Assembly: GCA_011503125.2 (NCBI GenBank)
Contig: WWBZ02000033.1
Location: forward strand, 4,493,173 to 4,557,172
Length of the DNA: 64,000 nucleotides
Origin: Botryosphaeria dothidea
Taxonomy: Eukaryota; Ascomycota; Dothideomycetes; Botryosphaeriales; Botryosphaeriaceae
Direction of reading: 5' to 3'
In this document: positions 33,010 through 46,599 of the stretch, one piece after another
Layout: every line of letters begins with the position of its first letter
Position numbering within the stretch: the first letter of the stretch is position 1
The notes under the pieces: generated by a model
What the model saw: the letters and a program-made list of their open reading frames with translations, nothing else
The model's database searches: none
Told to the model about the DNA's origin: nothing
Program-made: the position numbers and the translations under genes

Positions 33010-36000
33010 ATGGGAGACTCTACCAAATCCCACATACTCACCAAGTCTTCGGACTGGAACCACTGGTTATTCCTGGTGAAAGGAAGAGCCCAGAACACTG
33101 ACATCTGGAGCCTCGTTAATCCTTCACTGACAACCAAACCTCAGGGCACAACCAAACCTAAGAAACCAATAATTCAAGGCACAGTTACTGCTGACAAGAA
33201 GCTCACTTATGACTATGAGATGAGCAACTACCGCGCAGACTACGCACTCTACGAAAAACAACAAAAGGCACTTGCTAATCTTGCAACCTACATCCAGGAC
33301 TCAATCGCCACAAATCTACTCCCGTACATCAGTAACACGGATTCGGATAATCATCCTTGGACCTATCTGACAACGCTTAAAGCCAAACTTGCACCAACCA
33401 ACGAAGCTACAGATCTGGAACTCGAACAGCAGTACAATCAGCTCAAGCGAGGTCCATCCAACCAGAACATTGAGAAATGGCTTCAATCTTGGGAAGAGGT
33501 CTACACCAAAGCCAAGCAACGCGACTTGCCACAAGTCAAAGACGACCGACCAGTCAGAGACTTTCTCCTCTCCCTTCGAGGAATCGATTCCACCTACTCT
33601 CAGATGGAACTACACCTTCTACGAGGCCAAGAAACTAAGCCAACCCTTCACAAAGCTGTTGAAGACTATAGGCAACACCTACGCATCGAGAATCTCGAGA
33701 AACCATCCAAATCCTCGAAGCACTCAGCCTTCCCGGCCACTTTCAAGGGCAAGGAACAGGAAAACAACGAAAAGCCACCTTGTATCTGTGGACTCAATCA
33801 CTGGTATAAGGACTGTTTCTACCTAAACGAGGATATACGGCCTAAGCACTGGAATCCAAATAAGGCTGCTCAAACACGTGTCAACGAGAAACTCAAGGAT
33901 CCAAAAATCAAGGCACGAATCGACTATGCACTAAATCGAGAAAAGGAAAGACAACTCGGTTCTCCATCCACTACAAACACGACTGCAACTCTAACACCTA
34001 ACGTTCAAAGCAAATCACCTTCAATCGAAGTCGCCTCATTCTCTGTTATCAGCCACTCTACAAGGAGAGCCAATACCTCTCTTCAGTCATCCTGGATTCT
34101 CGACTCTGGAACAGATCATCATATCTGTAACCGATCCATGCAGGATAGATTCAAACAAACCAGAGCTGCTGAACTAGACGAATACCTCACCTGTGGAGAA
34201 ACAACTGCACCAATCACTACGTATGGGACAGTCACTGTCAACGTCAAGACACCATCTGGTAAAGGCCATATCACTCTCCAAGATGTTGCAATGTCTCCAT
34301 CTTTTATGGCCAATCTTATATCGCTTGACAAAGCTCTTGAAGCAGGAATCGACTGGAACCCAAGGACTGGAACTCTAAGCAAGAACAATCAGACTCTCTG
34401 CTTCACTGAACGACATAACGGACACTTCTACCTTGAACGAAATGCAGCACCGCTCTAAGCTCACTCTTCACTTCTCGCAACTCAACCAACTGCTTTCGCA
34501 ACCAAAGCCGCACACATTACTAACTGGCACCGCATCCTTGGCCACGCTAGCCAGGAAACTCTTCAACATCTCGAAGAATCCACCGAAGGAACACAAATCA
34601 CTCCATCACCATCTGAATAACCACTCCAGCACTGCGAAACCTGTGCACTATCAAAGGCACACAGGATCGTCTCTCGATCTTCAGACAAAGAAGAAGAACC
34701 AACTAAGCCTTTCTCACGCGTTACATTCGATCTTCTCCAGCTCATACCAGCTTATAACGGAGATAAATGGACAGCTCATCTTGCTTGCTCATCATCAAAC
34801 TTCATCCTCCCATTCACATACAGGCACAAATCAGACACAGCGGAACTTGCCATCTATGGACTCAAAATCATCAAGATCCGCTACCAGGGCAAGGTTATCT
34901 TCTTCAGAACTGATGGAGAAACTACACTCGGAAATACCTTCCTCTCCTATCTCATGGATCATAGAATCACCCTTGAAACCTCAGCTCCTGCAACACCCGA
35001 GCAAAACGGACACTCTGAACGCTCAGGGGGTGTACTTCTCATCAGGGCACGAGCCATGCGAATTGGCGCGAACCTTCCAGAACGACTATGGCCTGAAACC
35101 ATCCGAGCCGCTGCCTATATCCACAACAGGACTCCACTCAAGAAACTCGGCTGGATCACACCTTTTGAAAGAGTCACTGGCAACAGACCAAATCTCTCGC
35201 ATCTTAAAGCCTACGGATGCAAAGCCTACTCTCTACGCAAAGATCTTCCACGCACTCATAAGCTTGCTGAACGAGCATTCATCGGATATCTTGTTGGGTA
35301 CGACTCGACCAACATCTTCCGCATCTGGATCCCAAGCCAGGATAAAGTAATACGGACCAGAGACGTCACGTTTGATGAAAACAGCTTCTTCGACCTATTA
35401 GAGACTGATATTGGTAAAGCCCTTGGAAAGGAGATAATTGAAACTCTCAATACTCCTGCTCTGCCATCAATCTATGGTCTCATGCCTTAGGAAGAACCTG
35501 AATCCTCTACCCTCAATTAACACAATCAGACGATAAACTAACAATCTCAAGCTGAGAAAGACCCATCAACTCAAACGTTACCCACACCCTCAGAATCAGT
35601 AGAACCTGAAGTAGGACCTCTCGAATCAGAAGAAGAACAAGAACAAGAACAAGAACAAGAACAAGAGCAAGAGCAAACTGAACAACGACTTGGACCTCTA
35701 CTCCCTGCTCAATATAACACTCTACCGCAACCAGGCGCTGCTCCCGGCAACAGAGCACCACGAGGAGCAGATATCTCAGCCACATTCACTGAAGAAACTA
35801 TCATTCCAGAAAACAGCTCACGGAGTTCTCGAAATCAAAATCCAAACTACAGCAATGACCCTTTTAGAAAGCCACGAAAACCACGAAAAGAAGCATATAC
35901 TGCAAGACTTGCTCAAGCTCAAGAACAACCAAAATCGACTTTCTACAACGCGTTCTCAGCTGCAATCAACACTCCAAAACCTAAGTCTCAAGTTCATCGA

Positions 36001-37590
36001 GACAATCTTCCACCAGAGCCAAAGAACTTCGAGGAACTCCTCAATCATCCATTCAAGGACGATTTTTTAGCCTTACTCCTTGAGGAAATCAAGAAACTTG
36101 AGCAAATCCAGACCTGGATAGAAGTCCCTGTTACACAAGCACACAAGGCAAAGAAACGGATTATTCCACTCACCTGGGTATTCAAGTATAAGTTCGACGA
36201 AGAAGGATACCTTATCAAGTTCAAAGCTCGACTCTGTGTTAGAGGAGACCTTCAATCAACTGCTCAGGATACCTACGCTGCCACGCTTGCTGCACGAATC
36301 TTCAGAGGACTTATGGTAATCATGACTGCTTTCGACCTTGAATCAAGGCAGTACGACGTCATTAATGCATATCCACACGTCCCAATTGATGAGGAAACAT
36401 ACTGTAAACCACCACCAGGCATGAACATCAAGGACGGACTCGTTCTCCTACTCCTACGAGCACTATATGGACTTAAACAATCACCAGCTCTCTGGCAAAA
36501 GCACTTGTCAAAAACACTTCAAAATCTCGGCCTTACTGAAGTGCCAGAAGCTCCTTGCCTATTCATAAACGAACATATAGTCCTATTCTTCTTCGTGGAT
36601 GATATCGTTATCATCTACCACAGGGATCACACTGCTTATATCGATGAATTCCAACGAAAACTCTTCGAAATCTACGAGAGTCGATACCTTGGCGAACTCC
36701 AATGGTTTCTAGCAATCAGAATCATCCGAAACAGAGACGAGCGCAAACTCTGGCTATGCTAAGACTCCTACATCGCCAAACTCGCTGCGAAATTCAACGT
36801 TAAAGAGGACTCGAAGCGCTCAGTTCCTCTCCCTCCTGATGAACCTATCACTCAGAATCCCGATAAAGCTACGGATCAAGACATATACGCTTTTCAGCAG
36901 AAAGTCGGATCAATCAACTACGCTGCAGTCCACACCAGACCAGATATTGCACACGCAGCATCACGACTCTCTGAACACTTGCAGAATCCTTCAGCTCAGC
37001 ACCTTTATCTAGCTCAACGAGTTCTTGAATATCTATCATACACTCGAAGCTACGCTCTCACTTTCTCAGGCTTTACTCAGTCAACCAAAGATCTCTTTAT
37101 TGCCTCCAGCGATGCCTCCTTTGCTTCGGATATCGACACAAGAAAGAGTATTTAAGGCTTTCTTTTTCGACTCTTTAGAGGAGCTATCGACTGGAAAGCA
37201 GCCAAACAACGTACTGTTACGACCAGCAGTACTAAAGCCGAATTACTCGCGCTCTCAACCACCGCCAAGGAAACTATATAGTGGGAAAACCTCTTCAAAG
37301 CAATCGACTTCTCGACTGGACATTAGACGAAGATCCAGTGTGATAACACTCAGACAATTCGCCTGCTTGACGAAGAGACCTACAAGCTTATTACGAAACT
37401 TCGTTATGTTCAAATTTACAGCTACTGGCTACGCCAGGAAGTACAAGAAGGCAACATCTCAATTTCCTGGACTCCTACTGCAGAAACAATTGCAGATGGA
37501 CTTACGAAACCTCTTAATAAACAGAAACATCAATACTTTCTTCAACAGATTGGACTCGAAGATATCACTACCAAATTGCAAGACAACTAA
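33010..37590 (+). pseudogene. Copia-2 gag-pol polyprotein, nine nonsense codons
   Basis: One continuous frame of 1526 codons from ATG 33,010 to TAA 37,588. Gag has a CICGLNHWYKDC knuckle (33,781-33,816). Protease has SWILDSGTDHHICN (near 34,092). Integrase has HCETC (34,635), FFRTDGE and TPEQNGHSERS (34,990). RT has LTWVFKYKFDEEGYLIKFKA (36,172) and FFFVDDIVI. RNase H runs from about 37,095 to the end. Stops: TAA 34,456, 34,618, 35,518, 35,539, 36,760, 37,153; TAG 35,488, 37,279, 37,324. Each fits a Gln codon hit by CA to TA on the coding strand. A Gln-Glu repeat (35,632-35,684) sits in the integrase-RT linker. With these stops it is not autonomous. Confidence 0.93.
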
Positions 37591-37670
37591 CTACTCTGCT
37601 CAATTTCTCACGCTCAATGCTGCTTTTACTATCACGACCCTCCTAATACGTACACGTCGTGAAGGGGGTG

Positions 37671-37910
37671 TGTCAGACTTTCTTGCCTTACTACCTCAGG
37701 CATCTCAGTTATCTCGAATGTTCTATCCTTTATACAACAACACTCTTTGATGCCCAACCCCGCATCGGCACTCTCTCTCGGATCTTTAGTATCCTCGGTT
37801 ATATAGTCATCACTCGTGTATATAAGCAAGTCTACCGACCTCCCTCTCAGGAGACAGGCAGAATCTACTCTCTTTTCTGACCTCACAACTCTTCACTCTC
37901 AAATCCAACA
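37671..37910 (+). repeat. Copia-2 3' LTR
   Basis: 240 bp, apparently identical to the 5' LTR and followed by the AGTAT duplicate. Confidence 0.95.
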
Positions 37911-37915
37911 AGTAT

Positions 37916-40900
37916 GCTTCGCGAGTATAGGCTTTTTAGCGCAATTCCTATTGTTAATGAACCAAATTGCGCCGTAGTTACTCTTTAGGTACGGATATCA
38001 AGTTAGGGGAGATTGACACTGACTTGACTAATACTATCTTCTAGACCATTCGTACCGCATAGCAACCTATTATTAAGGAGGTAGGGAGATAGCACATAAC
38101 GCCGGTTGTGGACATGCGGGTATAAACTACAAAGACAACGACCTCCGATAATCTATACGATATACTATCTCTTATAGCTCTAAGGTCTTCCCATATTGTT
38201 GCAGATTCGCCCTTACCGACTGGGAGCTAGCCAGCGCTCAACTGTATCGCCATGTTAAGTTATAAGAGTTATCCTGACCTGGCTGACCTAAGCCTGATGA
38301 TTACCCTAAAACGCCAACTTAATATTCTCTGTGCTTCTAACGAACGTGCTTCTTAGGTTCTCTAGATATTATAAGTTCATACTAATACTCTAAAACATCC
38401 TTAACGCTTACTTACCGCTGCAAGGTACGATAAGTTTAGTATTATACAGGTTTTTGAGCTCGATTTGGAAGTCTTTACCGTCTTCTTCTCGAGTTGAACT
38501 AGCGAGTCGCAGATTTACCGTTACACGGTGCTTCCGTAGATTGATAATACAAGCTCCTTTAATTTAGTCTACACAGTTCGAAGCGCCATATAGTAATTTT
38601 AATCCTGTTTATTAAGATCCGAGGTCTTATACCTCGAATTGTTAGTAGGTCTTTCGATGTGCCCTGAAACGCGAGCTGCTATGCTCTTCACGGCGCGGCC
38701 GGTTTCGACGCGGGGTTAGTGCTTAAATGTCCCATGGTTTAGCTCTCCCTCTTGAGGAGGGCTGCGAGCGGCTTTACCCCAGTTTTTAAAGCTCCGCTTT
38801 AATCCGCCTACCTACCTCTCCTTAACACCTAAGGGAAACACGAGGATAAAGCATTAGTATCCCGTTGCCTATTTGTTCGTTAAAAGAGTTGAAGACCCTA
38901 GTTCCGAAACACCTATAGCTAGAAGAAACAAAGCCGTAATTACAGCAGCCTCCGGAATGAAGACCTTTTCTACCCTATTAACGTATTCGTGGATAGAGGT
39001 AGGGTTTGTGAGCATGCAATTTACCTACGGACGAACCTTCTCTGGATCGGAAAGGAGTCGAGCCTCGCGCTGGTCAAGATAGATAAAGAGAATGGCGAAA
39101 AACGTAACATCCAGCAAGATTAGGAAAACAATCAAGATAGATCGCCATTATATCTTAAGCACTTGTTAAACCTCGCGGAATCGTAACTGCCGAGATGCTC
39201 TATAAAGGAAGTTAGACTTACACCCTAATGCAAAGTCTTATAAACCTACTACTACGAGTTATCCGACCGGAGAAATCGCCTATCGAGGTAATTTTTAATA
39301 TAGTAGCCGAACGTAATAAGCTGAAGGATAGTTGAGAACCTAGCGAGAACTAACAACGGTCCCTAGAAGTTTAGAATAGACTTCTCTATATTTACGTGGT
39401 AGGCGTCTCTAAAGCGGAAGAATACGCTAGTTAAACTAAGCGTTAGACTTATAAAAATTGCCGAGGTGCCCTATCCAAGGGCCTGTATAAGGAGATCGTA
39501 CTTCCTGCTAGGCTGAAACGCCTAGCAAATATGCATATAGAGTGTCACGGTTTTAATGAATACTTGAACGTGTTAGAAGAATAATCTTAGAGTAGATCTC
39601 GGTGTCTTACTCTACACTGTAGAGCTTAAGGAGCCTAGAACGATAAAGGCTCCCGAGAAGGCGTATACGCTACTAGAGTGCATGTCCCTCGGTGTAATAG
39701 CATCTACGTATTAGTTTGGCCTCGCTGCCAGAGGCACAACGAACCCTATCTATAAAGTTTAATAACGTGCAAGTAGCGGGGATAGGAGGGATCTAAATTA
39801 CTTACGGCTAAGCTGCAAACCCTAACTACGAGATAAATACTAAGTTATCTAGATAAGCGCTCTCCCCGGCGATCTCTAGCTAAGGCGAGAAGGAGGAGCA
39901 AGCATAGTAAGAGTCTAGGTATATTTAATATAGCTGCTGCACGGTAAGCTTTTCTAAACGCTACTTATACGTTAGTAATAAGCCCGCGAAGCAGCTTTCC
40001 GGTACGGGAAATAGTATAAGGCGGGTATATCTAATCCACAGCGGGGCATAGCAGATAATATATAGAGCTTATATAGGCTTTTCCGAAAGAGAAGTATAGC
40101 CTTCCCTAAACGTCTGTTTTATAATTAGCACTAGCCTCTCGCTGTTATCTTAGGGTTCCTATAGCCGCTTATATTAAAGCTAGCGAATTAAGCGGCGTTA
40201 AGGAAGGATTCCGGGCATCGGGTAGATGCTATTATAAAATAGGCTTTACGAGAGAATCGAGGATAGTTATAGTATATAAACAACTTAATTAAGAACTAAC
40301 TAGAAACTTAAGTCTATTAAAATTTAGAGCTATGCGGCCGTATATAGTTTTCCTACTAGGATTAGTTCGCCTTCGGTAGGCGGAAAATAGGGGGCTGCGG
40401 TAGGAAGAGTAATATAGGCGGAATCTTAAGGTCGAGGGGTTTTAAGAGCTTAGGAAGCTTTACCCTTAGCCTACCGCGATTTCCACTCTTAGTATTAGAA
40501 TCGCGAGCTATTATATATTTTAGGTCTATAGCTATATTAGTATTATGTTTTATATTACTCTTTAACTAAAATAAGCGCTATAAAGCGATAAATAAATTAG
40601 CGAAGCCGACGTACTAGATCCTTTTAGTCCGGTGGCTATAAAGCCGAGTTTATAGAGTTAAACGAATAGTAGATACCGTTTCTTCGAATGAGTACGTAGA
40701 TATCTACTCCTAACTGCTAGGAGATTTCGAGTGCCCTATAAAAGTAGTTTTTCTTACGCTTTCTAAACTACTTACTAGCCCTCTTATTAACTATCGTTTA
40801 TTTAAGGTTAAGGTCGGTTCCTTAATAAGGGCAGAGCGTATTTATAGCTATATTGGCCTTAGAAAAGTAATAGCCTATCTAGATAACTTATCGGTACTAG

Positions 40901-41350
40901 TAGTATAGTAGCTAGACGCGAGGTTCGCACCTTATTAATCTTATATTCTCTCGGGCTACCGTAACTAATATCTACTTCCTACTAATACTACGGAAGCTAA
41001 AACTTAATTACGCTATTACTATAAAGCCTAGATCGTAGTCTAATTATCTAAACTATAGGCTACTTTATCTCTACCCGGAAAAGGTTATAGATTTAGTTCT
41101 TACTTATTACGAATTACCGAATTCTTTCCCGTATATCTTTCGAGATAAATAATCGAAGTACTATCGAGTATATAGTATTTTAAGAAAAGCTAGTCGCTAG
41201 CTAATTAACGATCCGCCTTAAGATTAGTAATAAGAATCGGCGACCCTTTAGGCGTGTTCGTAGTTAATACTCCCTAGCCCGAGATCTTAACCGGCGAGCA
41301 TAATATATAGAATTCTCGATTTCTAGATATATTAAGCTATATCCTTAACG
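37916..41350. other. Partly to fully RIP-mutated sequence, no gene assigned
   Basis: From about 37,920 to 39,800 CA and TG are reduced but present, and beyond about 39,850 they are nearly gone. Minus-strand codon runs near 38,440-38,600 and a short open + frame at 38,873-39,082 hint at old host genes, but I could not name any. 40,300-41,350 probably includes the 5' region of the LINE that follows. Confidence 0.5.
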
Positions 41351-41359
41351 AAAGATTAT

Positions 41360-44300
41360 TAAATAGTTATAATAATTTTAGGGGTGTATATTAGAGTACT
41401 AGGCTACGATAATATAGTCCCCGGTAGGAAAGTCTACCGGTATAGTAAAATTAGAAAAAATATAACTATACTAAAAAATCGACCCTAAGCTACGGCGCCG
41501 GGAGAGGGCCCTAGGGACTCTCCTAGGCTTCGCGAGTCCTAAAATAGTACTTAAGATAACTATAGCCGCGAAGTAGTTAATATAGAGGATATAGGAAGAG
41601 GCGAACAGCCTCCCCTAGTAACTACCTCTACCTAGCCCTAATATACCCCTAAGAAACCGTAGAGCACCTAGTATAGCGTAGAATACGTTAAGAGAGCCTT
41701 AAAAATAGTAGATACCCTCCTCTAAGCCCTATAAATATCCGCTAGCCTCTCTTTAGTCCTCTCTAGCTAGGTAAAAAATTTTCTCGATATTACTAAGATA
41801 ATCTTCTAGGATTATATTACTATCTACTAGGAGGTAGCTACTAAGAAGCTAGGCCTTAAGAATATTCTTAAAGAGGTCTAATAGATTTAAAAGATAGTTA
41901 ACCGTATCTAGGCTACCTCTATATCTATACCTAATACTCGCAGCTAGATATAAATTATAGCCTAAGCAGCCCCGAAGCCCTCTACCCCCCTAGCTACTAC
42001 TAAACTTACCCTCTACTTTCTAGAGATAGTAAATAGATAAGAAATAGCTAAGCTCTTAAATAAGATAATTATTAGAAAGATCTAGGTAGAAAAAAGCTAG
42101 GCGTGTAAGAAAGTACTTACTACTAAGAAGCTCCCTAGTAGAGACGTTAGAATCTTTATACCGGATAAAGTAACTAGAATAGCCCTTCTCTAAGACTAGA
42201 AATAGACTATAGGACTAGAAAAAGAAGTTAGGCCTAACTAGCAGCTATACTTAGTACTAGTATATAACGTCCCTCGAGAAGAAATCGATACTATAGACCC
42301 CTAAGCTATCTAAACTATCTAGGAGTAGAACCTATCTTTATACCTAGAACTACGTATTAGTAAGCTAGCCTAGCTAAAGAGGAAGCTCCTAGAGGAGAAA
42401 ACTTACTCGGCTATTATCCTTAGCACTATAAACCCCGAAACCGCTAATTAGATTATTAATAAGGGGCTTATTATTAACTTTGCTATCTATATAGCGTAGT
42501 ACTATAACGTAGCCTTTATAGTAACCTAGTATTTTAAGTACTAGGCCTATAGATATATTACTAACTATTATAAAAAGGAGGAAAAGTGCGGATAGTATAG
42601 TAAGGTATATAATACTAGGGACTACCCTAAGGAAAGTATATAGTACGTAAACTACTCTTAAAGATATATAGCCTAGAGTAACTCCTACCTAGTACGTAGA
42701 GCCTACTATACTAAGGCCGCCTAGGCCCGCCTAGTAGTACTAGAAAGGCACCGGGAAGGACCCCTAATAACTAAAATACAGCCTTAAACTAACTAGTTAA
42801 CTATTAGACTAAGGAAGAGAATTAGAAAGGAGAAGCCGGTTAAGAGGGGACTAGGTAGGCTAAGAGACTTAAGCCGCCCCCCGCCTCCTAACTAAATAAG
42901 GTTTACCGGACTTAATAGCTTATAACACGCCTTAGAGGAGCCCGCGGGAACTCCCTCCTTATAGCCTATACTACTAGCCCCCTCGTAGCCGGACCTAGAG
43001 ATAGAAGAAAGTTAATATTAGATATAGGCTCTCTCTTTATTATATAGTATAACGTCTATAAGAGTAAGGATAGGGTAATACTTCCGCTCTTTAAGGAAGT
43101 AGACCTAAAGATCTACTATATCCTAGCTATCTAGAAACCTTAGAGAAACCCGAGGGTTAAGATAATAGTAAGATACTCTACCTACTATATAGTTTTTTTC
43201 TAGGAGAGAGTAGTAAGAACCTACTTCTTTATAAGTAAGGCTATTAGCCCCGACTCCTAGTAAGTAATAGTCTATTTACTAGATCTTATTATACTATCCC
43301 TTATTACTAGGATATATATAATCTATATCTATAACTACTATAATCCCCCGCTAGCCTCTTATACTAGTATAGCGCTAGAAACTCTATCTCTTCTACCGGA
43401 AGTTCTTAGAAAACTAGGGGAGTATATTCTTCTAGGGGACTTTAACCTCTACTATCCTATCTAGGAAGATATAACCTCCCTAATATACTATACTCTAGCG
43501 GATAACCTAATTAAGATAGCTACCGTAGCTAATCTTAACCTAGCCCTTCTAAGGAGTACTATTACTAGACGAGATAGTAGTAGCGAGAGTACTCTAGACC
43601 TTATCTTTATATTACGGTAGCTAGAGGAGAGAATTCTTAGCTATAGAGTTAGCTAGGAGCTCGAATTATCCTCTAACTACCTACCTATCCTTACTATACT
43701 TAATTTTTCTCCTACCCCCGTAGAACTACGCCTCCTAAGGCCCTAGTAGAAGAAAGTAGACTAGAAGAGAACTAATAATATACTCTAATTAAAGCTCGAA
43801 TACCTTAAAGCAGCCCCTCTTAATACTAAAGCAGACCTAGATTACTTTACTATACTACTCTAGGAGGCTATCTAAAGAATAATCTAGAAGACTATTCTAG
43901 TAGCGAGACCCTCGCCCTAGGCCTCTATATAATAGATAAAGAAGTATTCGGACCTAGTATACTAGACTAGAGTAGCTAGAAGAAAGTAGACGGCTATAGA
44001 GAGGAAGAAGGACTAGGTAGTATACTAAACTATTACTAATAGTAAGAAGAGGTAGATTAAAAGAGATAGAATAAAAGTATAGCGTAGAATAGTAGCTAAG
44101 ATTACTTCGGACCTATCTATACTCTAGAAGCTCTTAAAGTAGATAAGAATAAGGGTACTAGAACCTCTAGCTCTATCTTAGTTCCTACCCCTTTAGGGAG
44201 TAGATAAATAACTATATTACGATAACTAGTCTAAGGCAGAAATCCTTACTAATTAGTTCTTCCTACCTCCTAGGGCCACCGACCTCTTAGATCTAGATAG

Positions 44301-46590
44301 GTATATATATCTAGTACTAGTAGAGATTCCCTAAGACCTTACTAAAGAGTAGGTCCTCTATACTATTAAGAAGCTTCCTCTAGATAAGGTACTAGGCCTA
44401 GATAAGATTACTAATAGGTTCCTAAAGTAATACGCTAAGATACTAAGGGGATCTCTTACTAGGCTCTTCTAGAAATACCTCGTACTTAGATACTACCTTA
44501 AGTAGTTTAAAAGCTCTATTACCGTAGTTCTTAGGAAACTATAGAGGGACGACTATACTAAAGCTAAGTTATTTAGGCCGATTACTTTATTTAATACGCT
44601 AGGGAAGCTACTTAAGAGAATTATAGTAGATAGAATCTTCTAGGCTACTAAAGTATACGGTCTACTCTCTAATATATAGATAGGAGCTAGGAGAAATAGA
44701 TCCGTAGTAGTAGCTCTTAACCTACTTATAGAATAGATCTATACTATCTAGATATAAGACCTAGGGCTAGTAGCTTTAGTCCTTAGCCTAGATATCTTAG
44801 GAGTATATAACTACGTATCTTATAGAAGGCTTCTCTATAATATAAGAATAGTAAAACTCCTAGAATAGGTAGAAAGATTTACCCGATTCTTTCTATAGGA
44901 CCGTACTACTTAGCTATCCTTCGGAGACTTTACTAGTCTATTAATCTAGACCTTAACCGGAATTCCCTAAGAATCCTTACTATCGCCGATACTCTACCTA
45001 TTCTTTACTTCTAATCTACTTATATAGCTACGTAGAGGTAATATCTTCCCCCTTAGATTCGTTAATAATACTAATATCCTAACCTTTAGTAGATCTATAG
45101 AATAGAACTATAGGACACTAGAGAGAGTATATTAAATTTACGAGTACTAGGTAGCTACCTACGGGTTAGCTTTCTCGCCCGATAAGTATTATCTTATTTA
45201 TTTTATAAGGAAACTAAGGAGATTTAATATAGTAGTAGGGATCCGTATCCCTAGATTTACTAGATACCTAGAGCCTATAATTAAGATTCTAGGAGTCTAC
45301 GTAGATAATAAGCTTAGATAGGAACTCTATATTAGAAAAATAGGAGCTAAGGTAATTAAATAGTATATATCTCTCTCTAGACTCGCGGCGTCTACCTAGG
45401 AAGCCTTATTTACTAAAGCCCGTTATATCTATACGGCCGTAGTAAGGCTAGTTCTTACCTACGGCTATAGAGTATAGTATACCCTAGAGAGAATCCTAGA
45501 GTAGAGAAAAATAACTATCTAGCTACTAAAGAAGATCTAAAACTAGTACCTACGTACTATCTTAGGGGCGTATAAGTTAACTAGTATATAAACCTTAGAG
45601 TATAAGATAGGAATTCCCCTACTCTTACTATACCTAGACGAACTAGTACTAGCCTAGGCTATTAGAGCTAGGGATAGCCTAGTCGCGATAGTAGTAGAGA
45701 AAACTTACTAGAGTATTAAATAGATAGCTCGGGCTACTCTAAGTACTAGAGGCGCTACTAGCTCTACTAGAAGAACTCTACTTAGAAAAAAGATAAACTT
45801 ACTCCTTAACTACTACCCCTCTACCTACTAGAGTCTCCTAAAGCGAACGAAGCTACGTATAGTATATAGAAATAAGTAGAAGGAGAGATAGATAAAGTCT
45901 ACTAGCTAGAAAAGATAAGATAAGCTAGTAGCCTAAAGTATATAGTAGAACCTAAAAATTAGATAAATCTATAGCGAACTATCTAAGCTATAAAGTATAC
46001 TCGCTACTCTACTACGTATAGAGTATATTAAACTAGAGGACTTCCTCTTAAGGCGTAAGGTACTAGGATACTCTAGTTCTACCTATCTATACGGCTAGTA
46101 TAGATAAACCCTAAAGTATATCCTCCTCTTCTACCCCTACTTCTAATAGAATAGAGTATAGATACTCTAAAGAGTAGGGACCACGAACTACTACTCCCTC
46201 CTCTTAATAAAGAAGGAGATTAAAGTAGTAATAGACTAGTTCTTACGCTTAGGGCTACTTAAGTAATTTAGCCTAGTAAGAAAACTAATATAGGAAGATA
46301 ACTAGAAAGAGGAACTAGGAGGATAACTAGGACTACTAGGACTACTAGGACCCGGATAACTACGAGAATAAGAACTAAAGAGATAGGTCTAGTAGGTAAA
46401 TATAGGGCTACTATAGTAGCCGCTACTAGTAAGAAGGAAAAATAAGAACTAGTATAGAATAGTATGCCTAGAGAGAGAGGAGGGGTTTTTACTAAACGAA
46501 AAGGTTTTCCCCCTCGTATAAAATAACTATAGATAGCTAGCCCCGTATAGACCCGTAAGGAAGCTATATCGGGAAGAAATAAATTTATTT
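41360..46590 (+). mobile_element. Long Tad-like LINE, RIP-mutated
   Basis: The + strand coding order, with stops read through, is as follows. An ORF1-like region lies near 41,450-42,900 with a Cys-derived, now Tyr-rich knuckle near 42,540-42,740. An AP-endonuclease lies near 43,000-43,720 (LGDFNLYYPI near 43,430; LDLIF near 43,590). Reverse transcriptase is near 44,330-45,200 (LGLDKITNRFLKQ near 44,395; GIPQESLLSPILYLFF near 44,960, with the FVDD box altered to VNNT near 45,060). A C-terminal region follows. The 3' end reads GAAGAAATAAATTTATTTAT near 46,570-46,590. A less mutated copy of the last ~460 bp is at 57,279-57,742. The 5' border is uncertain. Confidence 0.82.
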
Positions 46591-46599
46591 ATAGTAAAA

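Larger units (their letters stand above)
32537..37910 (+). mobile_element. Copia-2, full-length Ty1/copia element
   Basis: 5374 bp with 240-bp LTRs (TGTCAG..CCAACA), a perfect AGTAT duplication (32,532-32,536 and 37,911-37,915), a half-tRNA primer site after the 5' LTR and a GAAGGGGG polypurine tract before the 3' LTR. I see no difference between the two LTRs, so the insertion is young. The single gag-pol frame has nine stops and no frameshift. Other pieces of the family lie at 1-2043, 11,223-11,461 and 28,989-29,062. Confidence 0.95.

Noticed and set aside
34456..37326. Stop codons in Copia-2 as programmed readthrough or codon reassignment
   Set aside because: All nine sit at CAA/CAG positions and similar stops appear in unrelated gene relics and in Copia-1 at a Trp position, so CpA mutation is the simpler cause.
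38873..39082. A 69-codon open frame as a gene
   Set aside because: It lies in a partly RIP-mutated zone with no recognisable motif; an old gene on either strand is possible but cannot be supported.
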